A stretch of 64,000 bases of DNA, taken from Dictyobacter formicarum. Its GTDB lineage: Bacteria > Chloroflexota > Ktedonobacteria > Ktedonobacterales > Ktedonobacteraceae. The notes under the pieces are model-generated. The model saw nothing but the letters and a program-made list of their open reading frames with translations, searched no databases and was not told where the DNA came from. The stretch is from assembly GCF_016587435.1 (NCBI RefSeq), contig NZ_BNJJ01000016.1, positions 124,001-188,000 on the forward strand, in the 5' to 3' direction. Made by a program: the position numbers and the translations under genes. Below are positions 53,446 to 61,939 of this stretch, one piece after another. Each line of letters begins with the position of its first letter. Position 1 is the stretch's first letter.

Positions 53446-53546
53446 TTTCCCCTCTGTGTTCCCTATCCACATGAAAGAAAAGCAAGCGCCTGCAAAGGGT
53501 GCTTGCTCCCTCCCCGTTCGAAAAAGCAACAAGAATCATGAAACGT

Positions 53547-53795
53547 CGTAGGTTCGACCCTTGCGGTCGATTGTCGCCCGCCGCAGCGTGGCGACCCCGT
53601 ACCCGCACCTGCACCTTCCTCAAACATGTCACGCTCGCCAACAAATATCCTCGCCATACGTGTCTACCCCAAAAAAGGGAAGGTTCGCATTTGGGAACCG
53701 CGTGTGGGGAGGTGTTGGTATATAGAGGGACCGAGCGGCGAGGATACGGGGCCCCACAGACGGTGGGGCAATCGACCGCAAGGGTCGAACCTACG
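53547..53795. repeat. 27-bp inverted repeat pair of a dispersed repeat family
   Basis: CGTAGGTTCGACCCTTGCGG... at 53547-53573 is the exact complement of 53769-53795. The core (GGTTCGA / TCGAACCTACG) also appears at 54969-54983, 63926-63967 and in the 52-bp units at 22726-22765 and 24277-24340, with substitutions. The 195 bp between the arms encode no protein I can support. Confidence 0.8.
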
Positions 53796-53806
53796 GGTTG
53801 GGGAAT

Positions 53807-53844
53807 AAAGAAGGCTCCGGTAAATAATCACCGGAGCCTTCTTT
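53807..53844 (-). terminator. Terminator of the tRNA operon
   Basis: 15-bp perfect stem AAAGAAGGCTCCGGT/ACCGGAGCCTTCTTT with an 8-nt loop, just past the 3' end of tRNA-Trp. On the minus strand the stem ends in TTT and is followed by ATTCC. Confidence 0.8.
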
Positions 53845-53850
53845 AAGGGG

Positions 53851-53922
53851 CAGGGGAGACAGGACTCGAACCTGCAACAACACGTTTTGGAGACGTGGAC
53901 TCTACCATTGAGCTACTCCCCT
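53851..53922 (-). tRNA. trnW: tRNA-Trp (anticodon CCA)
   Basis: 72 nt. Acceptor AGGGGAG (53922-53916) pairs with CTCCCCT (53858-53852). The anticodon stem-loop CACGT-CTCCAAA-ACGTG gives CCA, and the T-loop GGTTCGAGTCC is normal. The 3' CCA is not encoded. Second gene of a two-tRNA operon. Confidence 0.95.
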
Positions 53923-53930
53923 AAGTTGTC

Positions 53931-54020
53931 TGGCGGAGAGGGAGAGATTCGAACTCTCGGATGGGTTGCCCCATCAGCGGTTTAGCAAACCGCCGCACTA
54001 GGCCACTATGCGACCTCTCC
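53931..54020 (-). tRNA. trnS: tRNA-Ser (anticodon GCU)
   Basis: Acceptor GGAGAGG (54020-54014) pairs with CCTCTCC (53941-53935). The anticodon loop TTGCTAA gives GCU, and a long variable arm (GATGGGGCAACCCATC) marks a class II tRNA. CCA is encoded at 53933-53931, unlike the neighbouring tRNA-Trp. Confidence 0.95.
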
Positions 54021-54115
54021 GTGCGTATCCTGAGAAAGCTGTGTTGATGTACACATATTTGCGCTTTCCGGATTACTGTCAGGCAAGCTGGATTAGAACT
54101 GCCTTAACGAGGAAA

Positions 54116-54144
54116 ATAATAACATAACCGCAGCAGACTGTCAA
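54116..54144 (-). promoter_or_regulatory. Consensus promoter of the tRNA operon
   Basis: On the minus strand TTGACA (54144-54139), 17-bp spacer, TATTAT (54121-54116), about 96 bp upstream of tRNA-Ser. Near-perfect sigma-70-type boxes as expected for stable RNA. Confidence 0.85.
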
Positions 54145-54195
54145 CACTTTTTGGGCCGTTTTCAGGACAACGTAAAAGTCACAAGGAAATACATA

Positions 54196-54264
54196 ATAGA
54201 GTCAAGCCTTGCTAGAATGAGAAAAATCTATCTATCCATCTCAAAAAGCGAGGATTGACTCTAT
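54196..54264. repeat. Imperfect 17-bp inverted repeat
   Basis: ATAGAGTCAAGCCTTGC (54196-54212) and GCGAGGATTGACTCTAT (54248-54264) match at 15 of 17 positions and are 35 bp apart. It lies between the tRNA promoter and a small gene. Possibly a degenerate terminator for the latter. Confidence 0.5.
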
Positions 54265-54337
54265 CGCACAATTGGAGAAGCCTTGTGATCTGTGATAAGC
54301 TTCAACTCAGCCTCATGCGCCGCTTTCACATTTTTGC

Positions 54338-54526
54338 TCACGCAATGTTCTCTGTCAGTTTGCCTGTGAGAACCAACCAACGGACGAATTCTAGTCGATT
54401 CAGATGCGGTTGCCTCAGAGACTCCTCTTCTCGCTTATATTCCAGGCTCAGATTGTTCAAATGATCTATCTCACTCTCAGTAAAGCCATTTTCGTATAAA
54501 ATTTCGTAATTTGCTTGCTGGTCCAT
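54338..54526 (-). CDS. Small protein of unknown function
   Basis: 62 aa: MDQQANYEILYENGFTESE then IDHLNNLSLEYKREEESLRQ and a hydrophobic LEFVRWLVLTGKL. Very strong ribosome site GGGAGGA 5 nt before the ATG. Charged and helical in appearance, no signal or membrane segment, no family recognised. The ribosome site and clean start argue it is real. Confidence 0.65.
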   Translation of the reverse strand: MDQQANYEILYENGFTESEIDHLNNLSLEYKREEESLRQPHLNRLEFVRWLVLTGKLTENIA

Positions 54527-54864
54527 GATATTCCTCCCTTTGTGTAGATGGAACCTTTATTATGAAAAACCTTTATCTATATATTCTGTATATTTATAAG
54601 AAAACAGGAAATTAAATGAGCCGCAATAACAAGACACATATCGTTTTGCTATAACAATACATTGAAAAATAGAGAAATGATATTGCTATGATCACATTCT
54701 CGGAGTGAAATACTTCACTCGCAAGTCCACCTCTTGTCTTGTTGTCCTTGCTTCATTTGAAAGCTGAGTAGTTGCAGAGCTACCTATGATACAAATAATC
54801 TGTTTATGATGGAAATATAACATAAATGAACTATATATTTTAATAAGAAACGGCTCCCCTCTCG
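54527..54864. other. AT-rich intergenic region
   Basis: About 340 bp of AT-rich DNA with no supported gene. It should contain the promoter of the small gene at 54338 on the minus strand. Confidence 0.3.
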
Positions 54865-54983
54865 ATGAACTTTGACTAATAAACAGGAAATCTAGAAAAC
54901 CTCACGCATTGACTGACGAGGAGTTCTTGCACTGATTTCAACTCCCTCGTATTTAGTCAAAGTTCATAGCCCCGAACCTACGG
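54865..54983. repeat. Nested palindromic element (MITE-like) next to a dispersed repeat fragment
   Basis: Outer arms ATGAACTTTGACTAA (54865-54879) and TTAGTCAAAGTTCAT (54953-54967) are exact complements, 103 bp end to end. An inner pair ACGAGGAGT/ACTCCCTCGT lies at about 54916-54950, with one bulge. Immediately after it comes GCCCCGAACCTACGG (54969-54983), a fragment of the family also present at 24289-24340. Confidence 0.6.
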
Positions 54984-55085
54984 ATCGCTTTTCTTGTTGC
55001 TTTCTTTTCTTACTATCGACATTAAATTAATAGATTGCTCTTTGCATCTCCGTTTTGGAGGAGGGATAAGGTCCGGAAATGGCTC

Positions 55086-56603
55086 TTAGAGGAGTTTGGG
55101 GAGTTCGCGGCGCAGGAGTTTGCCGGAAGAGTTGTGGGGAAGTGGTGGGGTGAGGTAGATGGAGCGAGGCACTTTGTAGCGGGCCAGGCGCTGGGTGGCG
55201 TAGGCGATTAGTTCGGCAGGGGTGAGCGAGCTGCCAGCGTGCAGGTGAACAAAGGCGATGGGCACCTGGCCCCATTGGGGGTCAGGTTGGCCGCAGACAC
55301 CCACCTCTGCAACGTCCGGGTGGGTGAGGAGCACGGCTTCGATCTCGGCAGGATAGATGTTTTCGCCGCCGGAGATAATCAAATCGCTGCGCCGGTCGAG
55401 CACATAGAGGTAGCCTTCGTTGTCCAGATAGCCGATATCGCCGGTAGTCAACCAGCCATCCTGGATAGTGGCCGCCGTAGCGTCGGGACGATGGTCATAG
55501 CCCGCAGTAATGCTGGGACCCTTCAGGCAGATCACACCGGCCTGGTTGGGTCCAACCGCCACTCCCTTGTCTACGATACGAAGCTGAACGGGTAGCAGGG
55601 GGCGACCGGCTGAACCGAGCTTGCGCAGGGCATCGGCAGGTGAGAGCGTGACCGCCTGCGAACATGACTCGGTCAAGCCATAGGTTTGGACCACCGGCAC
55701 GTTGCGGCTGGCGCAATCCTCCAGCAGTGGCCGGGGAGCGGGTCCTCCACCTAGCAGCACGCAGCGCAGCGTGGTGGGATAGCGTTGCTGACTGGCATCA
55801 AGCTCGGCCAGCATGCGTTGGAGCATGACCGCTACCACCGAAATAATTGAAATCCCCTGCTCCCGAATCGCCCGATTGACGATCGCGGCATCAAACTTCT
55901 CATACACAATAATGCGAATACCATAGATCACATTCTTCATCAAAATTGAGAGTCCGCCGATATGGAACAGTGGCATACACAATAGCCAGCAATCACTATC
56001 TGCTTGATGGCCAAGATTAAGGGCCGAGCCAACGGCATTCCACCACTGCATCTTATAGGTGATGATTACGCCTTTGGGGGTGCCGGTCGTACCCGAGGTA
56101 TACATAATGGCCTGCGTTGCCTCAAGCTCAATCTCATCGAGCAGGGGCGCATGCAGATCCGGGGCTACACCCTGTAGAGAGACCTGGCGCCTGGCCGTTT
56201 CAAGCTGGAGCCTGGCTGCAGTCAGAGCGGGCAACGCCTGCTGGATGGCGGCGGCCCGCGAAGCATAGGCAGCATCGCTGAGCAACGCCACGGCCTCGAC
56301 ATCACGCAGCAGCCAGAGCTGTTCCTCCAGTGTCAGACGTACGTTGAGCGGCACCAGGACCGCCCCCAGGCGTATCAAGGCATGTACGCAGACAACAAAA
56401 GGCACGCCATTGCTGGCCAGTAGTGCCACTCGGCTCCCTTGCTTTATGCCCAATGTTGACAGCTGGCGAGCCAGTTGAATTGTCTGTTGATTGAATTCCG
56501 CAAAGGTCCATTCTATTTCTGGTGTACTGATTGCTTGCTTCTGAGGCGTATTGTCAGCGCATCGCTGTAACCAATTAGGAAGATGTGTTTCTATACTATT
56601 CAC
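55086..56603 (-). CDS. menE: o-Succinylbenzoate-CoA ligase
   Basis: 505 aa. Acyl-CoA synthetase family: AMP-binding MYTSGTTGTPKGV (167-179), GGGPAPRPL, YGLTESCS, the hinge TGDIGYLD / DRRSDLIISGGENIYP, and the catalytic lysine in SSGKLLRREL near the C-terminus. It activates o-succinylbenzoate to its CoA ester. Assignment to MenE rests on the menC gene directly upstream (52 bp) and the rest of the pathway. Starts at 56603; a GAGG lies 12 nt upstream. Confidence 0.92.
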   Translation of the reverse strand: MNSIETHLPNWLQRCADNTPQKQAISTPEIEWTFAEFNQQTIQLARQLSTLGIKQGSRVALLASNGVPFVVCVHALIRLGAVLVPLNVRLTLEEQLWLLRDVEAVALLSDAAYASRAAAIQQALPALTAARLQLETARRQVSLQGVAPDLHAPLLDEIELEATQAIMYTSGTTGTPKGVIITYKMQWWNAVGSALNLGHQADSDCWLLCMPLFHIGGLSILMKNVIYGIRIIVYEKFDAAIVNRAIREQGISIISVVAVMLQRMLAELDASQQRYPTTLRCVLLGGGPAPRPLLEDCASRNVPVVQTYGLTESCSQAVTLSPADALRKLGSAGRPLLPVQLRIVDKGVAVGPNQAGVICLKGPSITAGYDHRPDATAATIQDGWLTTGDIGYLDNEGYLYVLDRRSDLIISGGENIYPAEIEAVLLTHPDVAEVGVCGQPDPQWGQVPIAFVHLHAGSSLTPAELIAYATQRLARYKVPRSIYLTPPLPHNSSGKLLRRELPKLL

Positions 56604-56655
56604 TTTATTACCTCAACCTATAAAAATAAAACAACCATGCACTGTTGCTTATTGA

Positions 56656-57834
56656 TTATATATATTTTGCCAGGGCCGCGCGATCTATATGTACTCCCAA
56701 ACCGGGAGCGGCTGGAGGCGCTATGTGGCCGTTTTGGATTGGGAGCGTTTCTTGAATAAGATCATCTGCCAGTAGCGGCAGGGTAGCCAGACCGCATTCC
56801 AGTGTAATTTCGGGCATGGCCGCCGCTAGCTGCAAGGCTGCGGCAACGCCGACACCGGCCTCAATGGTACTGGTGATCACACTTTGTATACCCCGGGCGG
56901 TGGCCTGGCGAATCATTTGCTGGCTCTGGCGTAAGCCACCGGCGAGCTGGGGCTTAATTACAAAGACCTCTGCAGCTTCCTCAGCTAAGACGCGTCGGGC
57001 ACTTTCCAGATCCGAGAGCGCCTCATCAGCAGCGATAGGGACGGATACCGCCCGGCGCAAAGCCGCCATTCCAGCCAGGTCGGACCTCGGTAACGGCTGT
57101 TCTACATACTGGATGGACCAGCGCTCACAGGCCGACAAAATAGCGCGGGCCTGCTCAAAGTTCCAGGACTCATTGGCATCCAGGCGTAGATGGATGGAGG
57201 GACCAAGCGCGCTACGCACGGCTGCAATGAGCTCGACGGTCTGGCTTAACTGTGGTCCTACCTTGAGCTTGACGCAGGAAAAGCCTTGCACAGCCGCTTG
57301 CCGGGCCTGCACGACCGCCGATTCGAGTTTCTGCGCACCAATAACCGTATTGACCGGCAAAGTTGGGCGCACCTGAGATGATGCCAGTTCCAACGCCTGC
57401 GTGGTGGGTAGCTCGGTGAGATCAGGGAGAGCGAGCAGGGTAGCCAGCGAGCAACGATAGTATTGGCCCAGCGCATCCAGCACAGCCGTTTCCAATCCAC
57501 AACGGGCCGCTGTAGGAAGCATGTCATGTAGCTGATCTAGCTTCCCCAGAGCGTCAAGCAGAGACAATCCCTGTAACCGCTGCGGCATAGCCGGTAGACA
57601 GGCCAGCACATCTTGCAATGTGCCTCCACTGAACTCCGGTAGCGGAGCGCATTCCCCAATGCCGCTTGTGCCCGCGCTCGTGCGCACCTCAACGATGACT
57701 CCGGTGCGCGTCGCCAATCGCTCATGAGCGCTGGTAAAACTGGTCGGAAGCGGCACCCGATACGGCGTCCATATGAGCTCCCGAATGATCGGGAGGTCCA
57801 GTGTGGTTGGTCTGGAATGATCTACCATGCTCAA
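56656..57834 (-). CDS. menC: o-Succinylbenzoate synthase
   Basis: 392 aa from a TTG at 57834 with GGAGG exactly 7 nt upstream; the ATG two codons later is 13 nt from it. The open frame extends further upstream without features. Enolase-superfamily residues: KLK (SCVKLKVG), D in LRLDANE, E in VEQPL, D in AADEAL and K in VIKPQLAGG, the MenC set. Dehydrates SHCHC to o-succinylbenzoate. First gene of the menC-menE unit, divergent from the small membrane protein gene. Confidence 0.93.
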   Translation of the reverse strand: MSMVDHSRPTTLDLPIIRELIWTPYRVPLPTSFTSAHERLATRTGVIVEVRTSAGTSGIGECAPLPEFSGGTLQDVLACLPAMPQRLQGLSLLDALGKLDQLHDMLPTAARCGLETAVLDALGQYYRCSLATLLALPDLTELPTTQALELASSQVRPTLPVNTVIGAQKLESAVVQARQAAVQGFSCVKLKVGPQLSQTVELIAAVRSALGPSIHLRLDANESWNFEQARAILSACERWSIQYVEQPLPRSDLAGMAALRRAVSVPIAADEALSDLESARRVLAEEAAEVFVIKPQLAGGLRQSQQMIRQATARGIQSVITSTIEAGVGVAAALQLAAAMPEITLECGLATLPLLADDLIQETLPIQNGHIAPPAAPGLGVHIDRAALAKYI

Positions 57835-58097
57835 CTTTAATCCTCCGGGTTTCCTACATGTATTTGTTGTGTAGGAGGGATGTGTCGTACGCCAACAGGG
57901 TGGCATGCACGAGGCCGGATTGCGTTTTTTCGTACGGAAAACGTGTTTAGAAAGCCGCAATCCTATGCCGCCTACGAGGGTACCGTTTGGCCCACGAAAA
58001 CGCTATGGGTGCATATGTTTACATTGTGATGATAATGTCCAGGGTTGTGTTCGTTTATATATAAAAAGAAAGACGTAAAAAGTAGAAGGTAGACTGT

Positions 58098-58292
58098 ATG
58101 CAAAATTTTCAGCCGCCCAAAAGATCAGCGTTCAATCCTCAGAGACCGGCCAGAACAGTGTTTATCCCTCAGAGACCGACTAGCCAGCCGATTAATGTGC
58201 GTAAATTAATTGGCGTGTTTGTTGGCGCCTTGCTCATGTTCCTTGGTTTTCTGGGGCTGTGTTATTGTGTCTTCCTCTACTTCCATCACTGA
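58098..58292 (+). CDS. Small single-pass membrane protein
   Basis: 64 aa: basic, proline-rich head (NFQPPKRSAFNPQRPARTV, containing PQRP twice) and one membrane segment LIGVFVGALLMFLGFLGLCY near the C-terminus. GAAGG 8 nt upstream supports the start, and a rho-independent terminator follows. No family recognised. Its gene interrupts the men cluster on the opposite strand. Confidence 0.7.
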   Translation: MQNFQPPKRSAFNPQRPARTVFIPQRPTSQPINVRKLIGVFVGALLMFLGFLGLCYCVFLYFHH

Positions 58293-58305
58293 TCCACCAA
58301 TGATT

Positions 58306-58340
58306 AAGAGGCAAGCGCTCGCTTGCCTCTTGACGCTTTT
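58306..58340 (+). terminator. Rho-independent terminator
   Basis: 12-bp stem AAGAGGCAAGCG/CGCTTGCCTCTT (58306-58317, 58320-58331) with a 2-nt apex, then GACGC and a T run. Ends the small membrane-protein transcript and lies just beyond the menB stop on the other strand. Confidence 0.75.
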
Positions 58341-58352
58341 TGTGCCTGCTAT

Positions 58353-59171
58353 TTATGGTAGGCGTGGGAATTTGGAGAAGTCAGGTTTGCGCTTCTCCAG
58401 GAAGGCGTTCTTACCCTCTTTACCCTCTTCGGTCATGTAGTAGAGCATGGTGGCATTGCCAGCCAGTTCCTGGATGCCAGCCAGGCCATCGGTGTCAGCG
58501 TTGAATGCTGATTTCAGGAAACGTATCGCAATGGGGCTCTTCTCAAGAATCTCCTGGGCCCATTTAATGGTTTCTTCTTCCAACTGCGCCAGGGGCACAA
58601 CGGTGTTGATCAGTCCCATATCCAGGGCTTCCTGGGCGCTGTACTGGCGGCAGAGGTACCAGATCTCACGGGCTTTCTTATGACCAACCACGCGAGCCAT
58701 ATAGGTAGCGCCCCAGCCAGCATCGAAACTGCCCACACGGGGACCGGTCTGGCCAAAGCGAGCATTATCGGCAGCGATTGTCAGGTCGCAGAGCAATTGC
58801 AAGACATGTCCACCACCGATCGCATAGCCAGCGACCATGGCGATAACTGGTTTCGGCAGATATTTGATAACCTTCTGCAGTTCAAGAGCATTCAGGCGCG
58901 GCACGCCGTCGCCGCCGACATAGCCACCCTCCCCACGTACGCGCTGGTCGCCGCCGGAACAGAATGCCTTGTCGCCCTGACCCGTGAAAATAACCACGCC
59001 GATCTCGGCATCTTCGCGGCAGAGAATGAAGGCATCGATAAGCTCATCCAGTGTTTCTGGACGGAAGGCATTGCGCACCTCAGGGCGATTAATAGTAATT
59101 TTGCCCATGCCATTGGCTTTTTCAAAAATAATATCTTGATAATCACGAACTTTTTGCCATTCGACTGACAT
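58353..59171 (-). CDS. menB: 1,4-Dihydroxy-2-naphthoyl-CoA synthase
   Basis: 272 aa from the ATG at 59171 (AAGGAG 6 nt upstream). Crotonase superfamily with the MenB hallmarks: [64 protein letters not shown] and the C-terminal FSKFPRLP. Catalyses ring closure of o-succinylbenzoyl-CoA. Downstream of menH by 37 bp, last gene of the menF-D-H-B transcript. Confidence 0.96.
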   Translation of the reverse strand: MSVEWQKVRDYQDIIFEKANGMGKITINRPEVRNAFRPETLDELIDAFILCREDAEIGVVIFTGQGDKAFCSGGDQRVRGEGGYVGGDGVPRLNALELQKVIKYLPKPVIAMVAGYAIGGGHVLQLLCDLTIAADNARFGQTGPRVGSFDAGWGATYMARVVGHKKAREIWYLCRQYSAQEALDMGLINTVVPLAQLEEETIKWAQEILEKSPIAIRFLKSAFNADTDGLAGIQELAGNATMLYYMTEEGKEGKNAFLEKRKPDFSKFPRLP

Positions 59172-59208
59172 AATAGTCTCCTTATTTTTAATTTTATTCT
59201 CTATTCTA

Positions 59209-60084
59209 TTATGGCACAGAGCAGCAGAATGTGCGGACAAGATGCTCGAACACTTCCGGTTTTTCCAGATGCATGGTATGGCCGGCGCCCGGGATAATGT
59301 GGTGCCGAGCCTGTGGAAAGCGTTCGACCATGTCACGCGCTATTGCGCAGAACTTTTGATCCTCTTCGCCGGAAAGCAGGAGGACAGGGACAGTAATGGT
59401 GCCCAGACGATCGTGGATGGCTGGTTGCGAGCCGGTTCCAACGCCGCGCAGGCTATTGGCTAGCCCACGTGTACTATTACGCAGTCGTTGCTGGCGCAGG
59501 GCTGCGCGTACCCTGACTGGTAGCTTTACCTGGCTGGCAAAGATCGGGCGGCGCTCCCAATAATTTACAAAAGCCTCAATGCCATAATCTTCGATACAGT
59601 TAGCGAGCGCCTCATCGCTACGGCGGCGCTGCTCGCGCTCCTCATGGGAGGGCAGGCCAGGAGAAGTGCTTTCCAATAGCAACGCCCTGAAATAGCCTGA
59701 GAGAGCCGTATAGAGGGCAATCCGACCACCCATCGAATAGCCAACCAGAATAGCCTTCCCGGCAGGAACCTCAAGGGCGCGCAAGGCGGCCAGAATATCC
59801 TCCTGACAATACTCCATAGCATAGCGTTGGGGATCCTCAGGCACACTTGAACGACCATGTCCCAGCATCTCCAGAGAGATGATATGCATTCCCTGCTCAG
59901 CTAAATGCTTCAGCAGAGGTCCCCAGCTGGTAGCGCACCCCGTAAAGCCATGGATAAAGACCACCGTTGGTTGTTCAATATACAGATCCTCATGCCGACC
60001 CAGCTGGAGTAGACCCATGTGTACCCCATTGACCTCAATCTGCTGAATAACCCCTTCTTGAATGTCGGGGCATTGCATTCCCAT
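59209..60084 (-). CDS. menH: SHCHC synthase-like alpha/beta hydrolase
   Basis: 291 aa. Nucleophile S117 in GYSMGGR, HGFTG oxyanion region and H269 in [12 protein letters not shown]. The pattern and position between menD and menB identify MenH, which eliminates pyruvate from SEPHCHC. AGGAGG lies 12 nt before the ATG. It starts 7 bp after menD ends. Confidence 0.9.
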   Translation of the reverse strand: MGMQCPDIQEGVIQQIEVNGVHMGLLQLGRHEDLYIEQPTVVFIHGFTGCATSWGPLLKHLAEQGMHIISLEMLGHGRSSVPEDPQRYAMEYCQEDILAALRALEVPAGKAILVGYSMGGRIALYTALSGYFRALLLESTSPGLPSHEEREQRRRSDEALANCIEDYGIEAFVNYWERRPIFASQVKLPVRVRAALRQQRLRNSTRGLANSLRGVGTGSQPAIHDRLGTITVPVLLLSGEEDQKFCAIARDMVERFPQARHHIIPGAGHTMHLEKPEVFEHLVRTFCCSVP

Positions 60085-60091
60085 TGTCTGT

Positions 60092-61930
60092 TTAGTCCTC
60101 CTGGTTACGGAGTGTATTTTCTACTGCCTGCCACAACTGCCGATGCATAGCCACATTGCTTGCGCGCTCAGTACGCAGCTCAATCACGTGGAGACCTCTC
60201 GTGGCAATACTGTCCTGAAAGACCTGGCGGAAGTCGCTCCAATCCGCTGGTCGTTGATAGGTACCTCCATACATTTGCACTACCGGTTGAAACTCAAGTC
60301 CAGTTGGGGTACCGAATAACTGCTCAAAGTGTGCTGGATAGGCGGCCTGTGGTAAGAATGAGAAGATACCGCCACCATCATTATTAATTAAGATGATCAC
60401 GAGATCTAATTGGTGTAATCGTGCTGCCAGTAGTCCATTGAGATCGTGGAAGAAGGATAGGTCGCCGATCACCAATACCGTCGGGGTAGAGGACTGTTTG
60501 GCCGCGCTGACTCCCAGGGCGCTGGAGATGACCCCATCAATGCCATTGGCGCCGCGATTACCAAGCGTAGAGATAGTCTGTGAACCGCCCCAGTAGAACG
60601 TATCCATGTCGCGGATCGGCATACTATTGCCAGCAAAGAGCGTTGAGCCCGGGGGCAACAAATCTGTCAGCTCAGTAAAGACCCGGCCCTCAAACGGAGC
60701 CTGGAAATCTTGAATGGCGGCCTGTAAGGTCTGGCGCGTCATACGATCGGCGCGCAGCCAGGTCTGGAGCCAGCGATCGTCATGTGCCGGCAGGGCCTGT
60801 TCCTGTTGCGCTAAGCGCGTCGTCAGTTCCTCACAGAAGGTGGCTGGATGGGCATGAATCATATGTGAGGCCAGCTGCGTCGGCTCATTCCAGTCTCCCT
60901 GTGCATCAACGACGATCTGGGGACAATCGGCATAGCGCTTAAGATAGAGCAAGAATGGTTTGGCGACCGGCATCGCCCCGAAGCGGATGATCAGCTCCGG
61001 TACAAAGCGTCCGGCAAAGGTTTCAAGGCGCAAGAAGGCATCGTAGCTACTCACAATCAGGCTCTGGTCATGCGCACCACCGCGCAGTTGTGATAGTGGA
61101 TCAGCCAGAATCGGATAGCGCAGCGTGCGGGCCAGTTGAAGTAGAGGAGCCGTCAAGGCAGGATCGAAGGAGGGCCCGACCACAATTAATCCATGGGTGG
61201 TAGCGCTGGCCTGCTCGGCGACCTGTGCTATTTCTTCGGCAGAAATGCTGCCAGGAGAGGCATCATCCACACGCACATAGGGGGTATTGTCGGGCCGACC
61301 CTGCCAGAGAATAGGATCGCGTTGCTCAACTGGTGGCAGCGGCTGATCGGGCAGAGCGGCGGGCGTCAAAGGTTCGCGGAACGGCAGATTGAGATGGACA
61401 GGGCCAGCAGGCACGGCACTGGCCAGGGCCGCCACGCGGTCAGCCAGCGTCCGGATATAGCGTAAAGCCTCATTGGTCGCTTCAGGTAAGGCAACCTCAA
61501 CGAACCACTTGACGTGCGTCCCGTAGAGACGATTCTGATCGATCGCCTGCGGGGCACCGGTTTCACGTAACTCATGAGGACGATCGGCGGTCAGGACCAG
61601 TAGAGGCACATGGGTCAGCTTCGCTTCAGCTATAGCCGGCAAAAAGTTGGCTGCCGCCGTCCCCGAAGTACAGACCAGCGCTACCGGGCGACCTAGCTGC
61701 TTCGCCATTCCCAGCGCGAAAAAAGCCGCTGACCGCTCGTCCACATGCATCCAGACCTTCAGAGAAGGATGGGCCGCGATAGCCATCGCCAGCGGCGTCG
61801 AGCGCGAGCCCGGACAGGCCACAATATTCTGTACCCCGGAACGTTGTAACTCATCGATAAATGCGTTTATATATGCGTACGTAGGATTCGCTGCCTGGAG
61901 CGGATCGCTGCTAGTTTGTACTTGTGCCAT
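60092..61930 (-). CDS. menD: SEPHCHC synthase
   Basis: 612 aa. Thiamine diphosphate enzyme: N-terminal CPGSRSTPLAMA and the glutamate in HVDERSAAFFALG, central domain, and a C-terminal ThDP-binding block GDLSFFHDLNG...NNDGGGIF. Adds 2-oxoglutarate to isochorismate. 9 bp after menF. Length and order of motifs are those of MenD rather than other ThDP enzymes. Confidence 0.96.
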   Translation of the reverse strand: MAQVQTSSDPLQAANPTYAYINAFIDELQRSGVQNIVACPGSRSTPLAMAIAAHPSLKVWMHVDERSAAFFALGMAKQLGRPVALVCTSGTAAANFLPAIAEAKLTHVPLLVLTADRPHELRETGAPQAIDQNRLYGTHVKWFVEVALPEATNEALRYIRTLADRVAALASAVPAGPVHLNLPFREPLTPAALPDQPLPPVEQRDPILWQGRPDNTPYVRVDDASPGSISAEEIAQVAEQASATTHGLIVVGPSFDPALTAPLLQLARTLRYPILADPLSQLRGGAHDQSLIVSSYDAFLRLETFAGRFVPELIIRFGAMPVAKPFLLYLKRYADCPQIVVDAQGDWNEPTQLASHMIHAHPATFCEELTTRLAQQEQALPAHDDRWLQTWLRADRMTRQTLQAAIQDFQAPFEGRVFTELTDLLPPGSTLFAGNSMPIRDMDTFYWGGSQTISTLGNRGANGIDGVISSALGVSAAKQSSTPTVLVIGDLSFFHDLNGLLAARLHQLDLVIILINNDGGGIFSFLPQAAYPAHFEQLFGTPTGLEFQPVVQMYGGTYQRPADWSDFRQVFQDSIATRGLHVIELRTERASNVAMHRQLWQAVENTLRNQED

Positions 61931-61939
61931 AGAACTTTC

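Noticed and set aside
53499..53846. 115-codon frame through the inverted repeat region
   Set aside because: It is created by the dispersed repeats (R/P-rich, low complexity) and has no ribosome site.
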